Assembly: GCF_947179165.1 (NCBI RefSeq)
Contig: NC_077241.1
Coordinates: 27,851,746-27,915,745 of the forward strand
Reading direction: 5' to 3'
Source of the DNA: Solanum dulcamara
Lineage: Eukaryota; Streptophyta; Magnoliopsida; Solanales; Solanaceae
Length of the DNA: 64,000 bases
Shown in pieces: positions 34,743 through 45,382 of the stretch; positions within the stretch are counted from its first letter, which is position 1; every line of letters starts with the position of its first letter. A program made the position numbers and the translations under genes. The notes under the pieces were generated by a model. The model was not told the DNA's origin, ran no database searches, and worked only from the letters and a program-made list of their open reading frames with translations.

Positions 34743-34929
34743 TGTCATGACCCAAACTTTCGACTCATGATTTCACCTACCATAATCCACCAGTAGGTAA
34801 GCCACCCCGTACCCCAAAACTATGAGTAATTTGATTGAGGGTAGAAACTAAACATAAATAATGCAATAACTATAAAATCATGAATAACAGAAGAACAATG
34901 AGTAAATATATACAACAAAATATAAGATC
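34743..34929 (-). repeat. 5' LTR of H, end segment
   Basis: It begins (forward strand) TGTCATGACCC, the reverse of an LTR end GGGTCATGACA. It is interrupted after 187 bp by element D and continues at 48011. Confidence 0.75.
34925..34929. repeat. Target-site duplication of D, left copy
   Basis: AGATC directly before the D LTR; the identical AGATC follows the right LTR at 48011-48015. Confidence 0.88.
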
Positions 34930-37000
34930 TATAAGGTTCTAGGTGTTTGAAGGTTAGAATGTCTTATAATGGGGTAAAACAGAGGAAAAATGAGCTTGGA
35001 GGATTTTTTAAACTCATTTTTTCGACATGAAATTTTCTAGAAATGTGCAAAATAAAAGGATCCTGACCTTGGCGCTTTGCGCCTCTTCTCCCAAAGTGTA
35101 AATATTCTTCCTTGGCTAAATTGGGTCAAATTTGACCTAGCACAGAAAAATGTACATAAAACACATTTGAGGAATGTGTTTTATCTGTAAATGGTGTTCC
35201 TGTGTGTCCCGAGCTTAATTTACCTATTGCAGAAAAAAATAAATTGAAATGGAACATCTCCCGTTATGGACTTGTTCCCGTATAGTTCACAGTTGTGCAA
35301 AAATTTCTAGTATTAAGAGAGGGAAACTTGGACATTTCCCTGAACATGTGTAGGTGCGTTTTGAAGATTTGTTGGGTTATTTTCCACCCTTTTCACTACC
35401 TAGAACCCTAGAATTAACTCCTTCTTTTCCCTAAATCACCTCCTACAAGATTTTCTCTCCAACTAAGGATTCAAGCTCCCTATTAAAGACCTAACACCAA
35501 GATTTCTTCAAGTCCATCAAGACTTCTCCAATTCTTATTCAAGGTCATCTCTAAGGTATGCGAGTTTCTTTATCGATGGGTTCTTTCACCCATGTAGTCC
35601 CAAAACCCTTTTCAACTAATTTCTTTAAATTCAATTATTATTCTTTGATGGGTACTTCTATTTTTTTCTTATTAGCATGGAGCATGATTGAAATTGTGGT
35701 TATTGAATCAAATTGCACAAAATTGATTACTACCCATGAATACCCTAATTTCCTATCTTGGGTTTTTGAATTTTTCAAATGGGTCTTGTTCAATCCTTCT
35801 CAAATTGCTAGATTATGGTTGAAATAATTGATATTATGTTCAAGTAAGCTTTTATTACTACACAATTACATGAATTATTGAATTTTAAGTAATTTTCTAT
35901 CTCAAGCAATTATGACTCTTTGGAATGAATGGTGGGTTATTTGATGTATGTTTTGAATTCACTCAATTGATAGTGTTTATGCATGATTCCATTGAAAGGC
36001 ATGTGTGAAAGTTTAATTCAATAGAATCCACCTATTTTCAATGAAGTTTGACTTGCAAGCTTTTGACTCCAAATGAATGTTTATAAAAGAAATGTCTATA
36101 ATCAAAAAGGAGTCTGATAAAATGAAAGATTGATGAAATGATATGAATAAAGGATTCTTTATGCAATATGGACAATTCTTGCATACTTGTATTACTAAAG
36201 GTTTTAAGGAGCTATTCTATGATTATGTTTTTATAAATAGTGGACGGGTAGTAGATATGGCCACTCCCACATGATGTTGACTTTATGTATTATAATTTTT
36301 CAATTCCATTGAGAGCTTATCTAGCCCCGAGGGGACCTTTGGATAGGCACTCTCTCCCATAGTTGATGCAAGAGACCTATAGTAAGATCACATTATCCCA
36401 TAACTACGTGCCACCATAGGATAAAGGATCACCCATAGAAAAGGCTTGATTCCTTAGAAAGGAACACCCGTAGTTGAGGTTTGATCCTTCAAGTAGCTTA
36501 GTGGATGCATTTAGCCATGACACAATGAACCTTGGAAAGTAGTCTCCTCCTCTTTTGGTGTAGGGGTAACATCGAGAATCTATGTTATAGCTCACATGGT
36601 TTATGCCGGGTAATAGTCGCTCTCACAAAGGTACAAGGTCCCTCTCCAAATGTTTAAGATATTTCATATGATGTCTACTATATCTATCACAAAGTAAAGT
36701 ATGTACCCTCAAAAAGTATGGTACTTCATTGTCACTTTATTTGAGGGTGATCTAGGAACATGTCTTATCCCCCATCAAGTCTAAATGTAGAGGTATTATT
36801 AGACATATGTATGATAAACCTTGGTTATTATGGTTATTGTTATGATAATTTCCTATAGTCCCTCTTTCCCCTTTTATTTTTGTTGTTATTAATGTCATTA
36901 CCGATGAAAAGATTAAATGAATTCTAAGAGGCTTGGGTGATGTATCTTCAGGTTCCTCATTAATCGTATCACATCTAGGACCTAGGCTTGGGTTATGACA
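34930..37000 (+). repeat. 5' LTR of D, with internal deletion
   Basis: 2,071 bp, TATAAGGTTCTAGG to GGTTATGACA. Compared with the right LTR it lacks about 560 bp near 36715 (47160-47725 in the other copy). In U3 it has GGCGC-TTT-GCGCC (35081-35093), another 3-nt-spacer palindrome. Confidence 0.88.
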
Positions 37001-37004
37001 AACT

Positions 37005-37016
37005 TGCTATCAGAGC
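37005..37016 (+). other. Primer binding site of D
   Basis: TGCTATCAGAGC, one mismatch to the initiator tRNA-Met complement, four bases after the LTR. Confidence 0.85.
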
Positions 37017-37216
37017 TCGAGGTTTTGAATGGTGCTCAATATCTAACATACCGCATCGAATGGGGTCTTCTTCATGGTTGTGAAGCACACCACAATTATG
37101 AATAGGAGACTATAAGGTGTTAAGGAAAATTTCCCTTCTTTAATGATTCACGTCGTGCCCTAAAGTTTTTCTAAGACATTTTTTCATGTTACGAATCATT
37201 TCATGCTCTCTAGGTA

Positions 37217-37445
37217 ATGCCTTGAGGAAGATTACCTCCACCAAGAGCAAGAGATGCTAATGAGGCCCAAGTTCCTCTGGTTCCTGAGGCTCCACATGAG
37301 GAAGGAGTCACACATAAGGAGTTTCGGAACATCGTCACGTTGTTGGCCCGAGACATGTCCAACTAAAATAATCAAGGTGTTTCTCCTCCTCCACTTCAAG
37401 TACCTACCCCAACTACTAGGATTCGAGACTCCATGAGGCTGAATT
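37217..37445 (+). pseudogene. gag: gag of D, N-terminal piece
   Basis: It starts MP at 37217 followed at once by a stop/indel, then LPPPRARDANEAQVP, EEGVTHKEFRNIVTLLARDM and TRIRDSMRLN. Element C starts here. The reading continues at 44273 with PPEFYGSKVDKD, so the gene was split by C at a known point. Decayed but clearly gag. Confidence 0.82.
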
Positions 37446-37763
37446 TGTTATACCCCAAACCTTTGTACATTGGAGTATATTTTTTTCTAAAAGGTTGTCA
37501 TGTGATCCATGTTATCTATGAAGTTCTACATGAGTAGTAACAGTTGGAAATAGGTCTAGAATGCTTTAGAAGGAGTTGGAGGCCAAATAAGGAGTCGTGG
37601 TACTCAACCTAATCGCGTAAGCTACAAACTTGGATGTCCTACGTAATTAAGCTACTTGAGAACACATCTAGATTAAGTAGCAAGGAATGCATAGGCTCTT
37701 AAAGTAAGACGAGATTATGAACTCATAAAAGAGAAACAAGGAGACGACGTGAGTACTCAAAGA

Positions 37764-37937
37764 AAGTAGGTGATGCACCTACTTGGACCAAGTAGGTGAC
37801 TCACCTACTTGAGGTGGACTCCACTGCCATGTGGCAGCATATGAGTAGCCGCATGGACTGAGGTGGCGCCCTAGGGGATACCACGTGTCACCCCTAGGAG
37901 GATTCCATATGTCACCCTCTTAAAAAGGGTATATATA
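37764..37937 (+). promoter_or_regulatory. Putative LTR promoter of C
   Basis: Two perfect palindromes, AAGTAGGTG-ATG-CACCTACTT (37764-37784) and CAAGTAGGTG-ACT-CACCTACTTG (37789-37811), are followed by a CACGTG box (37882-37887) and TATATATA (37930-37937). The order is the same as in B and G. The leader AAGAGAAAACCCTAGAGC, typical of plant transcripts, starts about 55 bp after the TATA box. Confidence 0.65.
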
Positions 37938-39523
37938 CATGTAAGTTGCTGAATATTTTCATTCTTCATCTTTAACATAGAAAGAAAAGAGAAAACCCTA
38001 GAGCATAGAGAGAGAGCTACGGATTTTGCCCCGTCAAGGTAATGCTCTAACTTTTGCTCCATGAATTAATTATTTAAGATATCGTACGGTTAAATAAAAA
38101 ATTTTAATAGCGTAAACTACTCCTTGGGGAAGCAAAGAAGTGAAGCTAACTACCCCACCAATTTTCAGCACATTAAAGAGCTTCTGAAGCCAATTTTTAG
38201 CAACTTTGGGAAGTCATTCGTTAAATTATGGTGTGGTTCTCTTCTCCCAAGTTTTGGTAAAGGTTTTGGACATGTTACTAAGGTATAAATATGTATTGGA
38301 AACATTAAAATATACATGTTACCAACAAAGAACATTGCAGGTCATGTAGGGGCTGATTTGACGCTATTCTAGCGGGTTAAAGTTTGGCTAGAGTCATTGT
38401 TATTATGATGTTGTGTTGGGCATTGTTTTGTAGTGTTTCAGGGCTGGAACATGGTTAAAAGTGACTGTATATTCTTCTGGTTTCATCCATGTAACCCTCC
38501 TTTCTAGTGTGGTTAAGATTTTACGAAATAAAAACTAAAAACCTTATTTTGATATCGTGGTTTTGGGCGAGTCATTTGGAACTTATATTGTGTCGTATTG
38601 TAGTAATTCAATATGGTATAGCTTCTGGTTGTTTTTAATATGGATGCTAAGGTTTGGAGGTTAAAACATAAGTTTGGATAGGGTAAGCTATAGGGGAGAT
38701 GCAGCCCGATTTCCGCTTACTTCGGAACTAGTAATAAGCTAGTAGAAGGAAATGGATAAGGAAATGATTCCTATGGGTACTTGGTTATAGATTGAGAATC
38801 TAGAAATTTGAAGGTTATTAACATTGGTATTACTTTCGTGTTAAATAGGATCAAAGGGAGACAAAGAGAACATGGTTACGGGTAATCCATAAGAGGTATG
38901 TCAAGCTACCCTTTCCTTTCTTTCGGCATGTCTTCAAGTTAAGTAATGAATGATGTGAGCTTGAGGGTTAATATACTCATAAATGCCAAGTGTAATTCAT
39001 GGTCTTTATTTACTTCTTGATGAAAGCATTCTTACAATCATTGAACTAGGGCTTCTCAAGCCTTCCATACGTTAGGAAGTGATGAGCATGTAGAGCTATC
39101 CTTCTTGTCTCTTGGCATGTCTTATCCATAAGTGGTTCGTTTATGAAATTTGGGAATAAGTCCATTCATATAACCCCAAGTATAACTCATAAATCTTATT
39201 CACTTCTTGAAGTTAGAATTCTTGCGATAGCTGAGTTAGTACCTTGTGAGGCTCCTATATAATGAAAAGTAATGTATGTAAAGCCTGTATATCCTTCCTT
39301 TTGGAATATCCTAAATATAAGTGAATTAATATATGATATGAGCTTAGAGGTAGTTCTATTCATAAGTTTCGGATGTTCCTCGGCACTAACGTGTTATATG
39401 TATGGGGATCGGGTCGGACGTTCCTCCGCACTAACATGTTATATGTATAGGGATTGGGCCAGATGTTCCTCAGTACTAATGTGTTATATGTATAAAGATT
39501 GGGCCGAATATTCCTCGACATTA

Positions 39524-40172
39524 CAACAACAACAACAATAACAAACCCAGTATAATCCCATAATATGGGGTCTGGGGAGGGTATAGTGTACGCAGACCTA
39601 ACCCCCATCTTGAAAGGTAGGGCATCTATTTCCGAAAGACCCTCGGCTTTAAGAGAGAACAAGATAAAAGGTCAGATAGGGGTAAACATATAGAAAACAA
39701 GATGAAAACAGAAATAGCAAAAGGGAAAGTCGTGTAGAGTGGTACGGGAAGACAGAGGCATAACTACAGTAAATAAATAAATAAGATAAGATAAGATAGA
39801 TAAGACAGTGAAAGTACAACGGCGCCACAACTATAAACAGTAATACAATGCAGAAATCAAAAGGTAATAAACAATGAGTAGAACTACAACTACTATGGTG
39901 CAAAGGATGAATCACTTAGCCTTTTATCCTAATCTGAGTCCTCCACAAAGGAAATTATAGTGCGCTAATGCGCCTACTAATAGGGTAGGATAATGCGACT
40001 ATGTACTAGCCTTCTACCTGAATGCGGGTCCTCCACACACTCTTATCTAAGGTCATATCCTCGGTAAGCTGTAACTGTGTCATGTCTTGTCTAATCACCT
40101 CTACCTAATATTTCTTCGGCCTACCCTTACCTCTTCTGAAACCATCCATGGACAACCTCTTCGGCCTACCCC
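39524..40172 (-). mobile_element. RTE-type LINE, 5'-truncated, with TTG tail
   Basis: Reverse strand: the sequence begins with RT C-terminal coding (RGKGRPKKY, VIRQDMTQLQLTEDMTLDKSVWRTRIQVEG, about 40150-40000), continues through a 3' untranslated region, and ends in the conserved tail shared with the tobacco TS SINE family (GGTCTGCGTACACTATACCC-like, then GGGATTATACTGGGTTTGTT) and (TTG)n. A 13-bp target duplication flanks it: TTCCTCGACATTA at 39511-39523 and TTCCTCAACATTA at 40173-40185. This shows target-primed insertion into the LTR of C. Confidence 0.88.
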
Positions 40173-40352
40173 TTCCTCAACATTAATGTATTATATATAT
40201 AGGGATCAAACTGGACGTTCCTCGGTACTATCTTTCTATATACATGGATCGGGTTGTACGTTCCATATACTAACCTACTATATATATGGATAGGGTTGTA
40301 TGTTCCATAGCACGAACAGTTATACTATAATCTATGCACACCATACAAGGTA

Positions 40353-42116
40353 AGTCCATCATTTTATACTGTTATTGATATTGGGTGCCCCGTATGGCTG
40401 CAATATGACATGGTATGAATATATATGTTGGCCTTGTGAGGCATTATTGGCATTTTTTGCGTGCAAATGTTGAGATAGTAAGAAACACAGAGGAAACTCT
40501 GCCCAAATTTTCCCAGAAATAGAAAAAAGGGTGCCTATGTGAGCAGTAAAGTTTAGAATTCATTTGAATGGATCAGAAATGTCCCAACCACACATTGACT
40601 TAAAAAAGCTCATGTTGATGGAAAACATAAATTTGTGAGTTAATAAGGATAAGATTGATCAGAAGAGGTGAAGGGTTGGGACAAAAATATTACTTCAAGA
40701 GAGTTTTGGGTCACTGATCGTCGAAATACAAGTGCTGCCTAAGTAGGATTGAAGCGACTACAAGTATTAACTAACTATTGACCAGAATACATAGAATGTG
40801 GCTTTGGATAAATTGCTATATCAATTACATTACTCGAATACCAACTATCGGATAAGATTTTGTATGATATATTGAGAATTTGAAGCACCTCATAATTGTA
40901 TTAAGGTTTCGTACATGGGTAACCTAAAGTATAGGTGATAAAAGAGAAGATATGGATATGGTGCAGTATACCAAATATATTGGAAAAGACTCATATGAAT
41001 TTGGAAAGTTGAGAATGAATAATAGATCCGGATCCTAAAAATAATAATGCTTTGGAATAAGCATGAGTAATTAAATGAAATAAAGTGCAATGTCATGGAT
41101 ACACCCTAAAGGGGGGGCAATAGATATGAGAAATACAAGCGTGAGATAAAATCAACTAACATTATAGTATGTTAATATGAATACTTAAACTTCAAGTGAG
41201 ACCCCATATTGGCACGAGCTAACGAGATCAAAAAGCCTGCAATAAACGGATAGAGGCCAAGATGATATCTCAGATAGTGCTGGGAAATTATTGGTAAATA
41301 CCTCGAATGGTATGACATCATAGAATGGGTGCATACAAAAGAGATGAATACGACAGAAGAATAACACTGAGTGACTTAAAAGTCTTTTAAAGGATATCAA
41401 AGCTATACCTGAGTAAAGGTCAAGATGTTGGCAACAGAGTTATTGGCTACTGATATTGCGACATACAAGTAACACAAGAGGAAAGATAAGAAGTCTTTCC
41501 TAAGGTAGAATATAAATGAACTTAAGAGTAACTAAAGGAAGTGACACAAATAGGACAAAATAGACTGTAACTGCTTGTCAGTACAATGAAATATGTGGAG
41601 CGGAATAAGTCAAGAGAAGAAAAGGCTATGATTAGAATTGAACACACTTTTTACAAAAGTGTACAAGAAGAGTTATGCAACCTACGAATATTAGTATGCT
41701 AAGGATGAGATCAAGTGACTACTTGATAAAAACAATAAGAAGTCAATAATTGCAATATGATATGGGGTAAGAAAATTAGAAAGAAAATTTGAGTAAAGGC
41801 ACAGTAGAATATGCCTAGAGTATTACAAGTTGGCGTAAGAGAAATTGTATGATAGCTTAAACAAAATTGAGCATTAGAAGCCTGGTAGCTTATTATAGGA
41901 GATAAAAATCCTGACTTGGATATGGAAAGAAATTAATGTGGATTGTAGTACAAGCTTACCTCGCATTCTATAGAAGTGTAAGTTATAGGGGTTATAGTGG
42001 ATAGGCTGACAAAATCAGCCCATTTCCTTCCATTTAAGACTATATATTCAACTGCGGACTATATGAGACTGTATATCAGAGAATTCCTGAAATCCGTTTT
42101 GGACCTTATGAGAATT
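40353..42116 (+). pseudogene. Internal region of C with an integrase scrap
   Basis: 40353-41880 is non-coding and matches B (for example 40353-40530 with 10850-11045). From about 41890 integrase is readable: KIPTWIWKEIN, NVDC (NMDF changed), then in another frame VDRLTKSAHFLPFKTIYSTADYMRLYIREFLKS to about 42100. It then jumps to the 3' end of the element. About 250 codons of integrase are missing. No gag, protease or RT was found. Confidence 0.7.
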
Positions 42117-42151
42117 AACATTCGAGGGCGAATGTTCTAAATGGGGAAGGA
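42117..42151 (+). other. Pre-PPT hairpin and polypurine tract of C
   Basis: AACATTCG-AGGG-CGAATGTT (42117-42136) is a perfect 8-bp-arm hairpin, followed by AAATGGGGAAGGA and the LTR start. G has the same arms at the same place. Confidence 0.8.
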
Positions 42152-44272
42152 TGTTATAGCCCGTACCTTTGTACATTGGAGCATATTTGTTTTCTAAAAA
42201 GTTGCCATGTTATCCATGTTATCTCTGAAGTTCTACGTGAGTAGTAATGGTTGGAAATAGGTCTAGAAGGCTTTGAAAGGAGTTAGAGGCCAAATGAGGA
42301 GTCATGGTACTCAACCTACTCGCGTAAGCTACAAACTTGGATTTCCTACGTAATTAAGCCATTTGAGAACACATCGACCTTAAGTAGAAAGGAATGCATA
42401 GACTCTTAAAGTGAGATGAGATTACGAACTCACGAAAAATAAATAAGAAAATGACGTGCCTACTCGAAGAAAGTAGGTGATGTACCTACTTGGACCACAT
42501 CGGTGACTCACCTACTTGAGGTAGACCCCACTGCCACATGGCAGCATGTGAGTGGCCGCATAGACTGAGGTGGCAACCTAGGTAGGATGCCATGTATCAC
42601 CCCTAGGAGGCTGCCACGTGTCACCCTCTTAAAAAGGGTATATATACATGTAAGTTGCTGAATATTTTCATTCTTTATCTTTGACATAGAAAACAAAGAA
42701 GAGAAATATGAAGCTAGAAAGTTGAAGGTTATGAACATTGGTATTAATTTCGTGTTAAATAGGTTCAGAGGGAGACGAAGCGAATGTGGTTACGGGTAAT
42801 CCATAAGAGGTATGTGAAGCTACCCTTTTCTTTCTTTTGGCATGTCTTCAAGTTAAGTAATTAATTATGTGAGCTTGAGGGTAAATCTACTTATAAATGC
42901 CAAGCGTAATTCACGGTCCTTATTTACTTCTTGATGAAAGCATTCTTACAGTCATTGAACTAGAGCTTCTCAAACCTTTCATACGTTAGGAAGTGATGAG
43001 CATGTAGAGCTATCCTTCTTGTCTCTTGGCATGTCTTAGCCATAAGTGGTTAGTATATGAAATATGGGGATAATTCCATTGATAGAACCCCAAGTATAAC
43101 TCATAAATCTTATTCAATTCTTGATGTTAGAACTCCTGTGATAGCTGAGTTAGTACCTTGTGAGGCTCCTATATGATAAAAAGTAATGTATGTAAAGCAT
43201 GTCTCTCCTTCTTTTTGGAATGTCTTAAATATAAGTGAATTGATATATGATACGAGTTTGGAGGTAGTTCCATTCATAAGTTTTGGACGTTTCTTGGCAC
43301 TAACGTGTTATATATATAAGGATCGGGTCGGACATTCCTTAGCGCTAACGTGTTATATGTGTAGGGAATCGGGGCGGATGTTCCTCGGTACTAACGTTTT
43401 ATATATATATGGATCGGTCTAGATGTTTCTCAGTACTAACTTGATATATACATGGATTGGGCTGTATGTTTTACAACACTAATTTATTATATATATAGGG
43501 GTCGGGCTGGACGTTCCTCGGCACTAACCTGCTATATACATGGATCGGGTTGTACGTTCCACAGCACTAACCTACTATATACTTGGATCGGGCTGTACGT
43601 TCCACAGCATGAATGCTTATACTATAATCTATGCACATCATACGCCATAAAACCCAACTCAGTTATACAGGGATATGCAGACAATATCACATGTTAGCTA
43701 CACATGAATTTAATTATTAAAACTGTTTTCATAATTCATTTGTACTTAATATTCTTATGCCTTATATACTCAGTACATATGTCGTACTAACCCATCTCTT
43801 TTCGGGGGTCTACATTTTATGCCCGCAGGTACTGATGTGCATTTTAGGGATCCGCCAGCCTAGGACTCCACTCAGTAGTTTTGGGAAAAGCTCCATTGTA
43901 TCGGAGCCTAGTTTTGGTACTGATCTTTTAGTGTATAATTTGTTTTATGCAGGGGTACGACGGGGCTCTGTCCCACCTTATGTTATCACTGGTACTCTTA
44001 AATGTTCGTAGATACGTGTACGGATTGTGTATATATGTGTTTTCAGTTATGTCTGTATAACTTATGTTTTGGGATGCTCCTTTTATCGTGGTAGCCTTAT
44101 CGGCTCACTTATGTGTTTATAATGGGACAACCCCACATGCTACGATAGCCTTGTCAGCTCATAAATCATTTTGCCTACTGACATGTTGTGACCCAAACAG
44201 GTGACAGGTTTGCTTATAGTTACCAGGGGTATACGTGACACCAGTCACGATCTAGGGGTTTGGGTCTTGACA
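42152..44272 (+). repeat. 3' LTR of C
   Basis: 2,121 bp, TGTTATAGCCC to GGTCTTGACA. It keeps CACGTG (42615-42620) and TATATATA (42639-42646); of the two palindromes the first has one mismatch (42471-42491) and the second has decayed. A 45-bp minisatellite of eight units lies at 43285-43620. The last 500 bp match the F and G LTRs on the opposite strand. Confidence 0.87.
43285..43620 (+). repeat. 45-bp minisatellite in C 3' LTR
   Basis: Eight tandem units begin with GGACGTT(T/C)CT(C/T)GGCAC or variants (GTACGTTCCACAGCAC in the last ones) and include a TATATATA stretch. The left LTR has seven units, four before and three after the LINE. The period is a multiple of three, which creates repetitive open frames that are not genes. 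Confidence 0.8.
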
Positions 44273-44890
44273 AAATCCACCCGAGTTTTATGGTTCTAAG
44301 GTAGATAAGGACCCAATAGAGTTTATTGAGAAAGCTTATCAAATTGTGGATATTTTGAGGGTACCTCAAAATGAAAAGGCTGAGTTAGTGGCCTATCAAC
44401 TCAAGGGTGTGTGGAAAGAGTTTGGTATGAACAATGGGTGGTTAAGAGGGATAAAGGTATGGACCCATAGAGTGGGAAGAATTTAAGGGTACCTTCTTAG
44501 ATAGCTTTTTTCTTTTGGAGCCAAGGGAGGCAAAGATTAAACAGTTCATCAATCTTCGCCAAAGAAGCATTAGTGTGAGAGAGTATGCCCTCAAATACAC
44601 CAAATTATCTAAGTATGTACCTTTCATAGTTTTTGACCCAAGGGCAAGAATGAGCAAATTCATCTCTAGTTTTTCTAGTTGGTGCCCAAAGAATGCAAGA
44701 CGGCTATGTTGGTCGAGGAGATGGACATCTCCCGACTAATGACATATGCGGGATAAATAAAATATGAAAATTTAAGGGAGAAATCTATGGACTTCAAAAG
44801 GGTGCGAACCGATAGTTGTTGATCTTTTGCTAATGATCCGGTGTCTAGGCCTAATAAGGAAGAATATTTCTTTCCCCCTTGTGAGTGGCA
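44273..44890 (+). pseudogene. gag: gag of D, main part
   Basis: It continues from 37445: PPEFYGSKVDKDPIEFIEKAYQIVDILRVPQNEKAELVAYQLKGV, a frameshift near 44410, then WEEFKGTFLDSFFLLEPREAKIKQFINLRQRSISVREYALKYTKLSKYVPFIV and ARMSKFIS; a further frameshift precedes a MDISRLMTYA-like piece near 44720. The zinc knuckle is missing: after about 44890 the sequence is not pol. Confidence 0.83.
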
Positions 44891-45368
44891 TGGTATGACT
44901 CACTAAGGAAAAATTCATGGCAGGTAAGAAGGGTTGCTACAAGTATATTGATATGAGGAATAAGCTGAGGGATTATTCGATAGCTACTAGAAGAGGAAGG
45001 GAGATTGGCTTAGGCTACTTCATCCGTTATGTTATGGGTTTCCTTTGGTCATGATAATGGTAGATATGCATTGGTTTTGTATTTTTTTCACCATGATTGG
45101 TTTGATAATCTGTGTTTGAGTTTTCATGCTAGTTGAAATGTTAGCTTCTCATGTCTATCCTTATGAATTTCCTAGTTCTAGTTACTCTCATGTCCTTATA
45201 TATGCATGCACGTTCATGAAGTTGATTTTTAAAAGTCATATTTTATGTTAAGTTATAAAATCCCATGTTCTATTAATTTTTATGTGCTATTGCATTCATG
45301 TTGGGTTGCTATTCCTCTTTCTGTGTCCGTTCTATGTTAGTTGGATCTTATTTGAGGATGAATGTTTC
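44891..45368 (+). repeat. 3' internal non-coding piece of D
   Basis: Short remnants (a GKKGCYKY scrap that may be the zinc knuckle region, near 44925) are followed by the 3' untranslated region shared with K and J (ATGCATGCA-CGTTCATGA, then TTGCATTCATGTTGGGTTGCTA). This shows that everything from protease to integrase was removed by one or more deletions. Confidence 0.65.
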
Positions 45369-45382
45369 AAAGGAGGAGATAT
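45369..45382 (+). other. Polypurine tract of D
   Basis: CAAAGGAGGAGATA directly before the right LTR. Confidence 0.82.

Larger units (their letters stand above)
37446..40352 (+). repeat. 5' LTR of C, 3' part deleted, carrying a LINE
   Basis: It matches the right LTR (42152 onward) to about 40345 (ATAATCTATGCACA), then switches to internal sequence also seen in B. Net LTR length without the LINE is about 2.26 kb, longer than the 2.12-kb right LTR: the right copy lacks about 780 bp, because its sequence jumps near 42700 from the TATA/leader part to the equivalent of 38810. The 45-bp minisatellite occupies 39371-40320, split by the LINE. Confidence 0.82.
37446..44272 (+). mobile_element. Element C: family II Ty3/Gypsy deletion derivative nested in D
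   Basis: LTRs start TGTTATACCCC (37446) and TGTTATAGCCC (42152), and the right end is GGTCTTGACA (44272). The left LTR lacks its 3' part, the primer site and gag because of a deletion to internal sequence at about 40352, and holds a LINE at 39524-40172. Internal sequence resembles B, plus one integrase fragment. It splits gag of D at the codons for Leu-Asn; AAT is found at both edges, so the target duplication is short or mutated. Confidence 0.87.

Noticed and set aside
39272..39541. Repetitive open frames with SSALTCYMY-like peptide repeats in C LTRs (also near 43186-43697)
   Set aside because: They come from the 45-bp minisatellite, whose period is a multiple of three; no start context or conservation.
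43285..43620. Regularly spaced repeats that might suggest a CRISPR array
   Set aside because: Units are directly adjacent and degenerate without unique spacers, in a plant LTR. It is a minisatellite.
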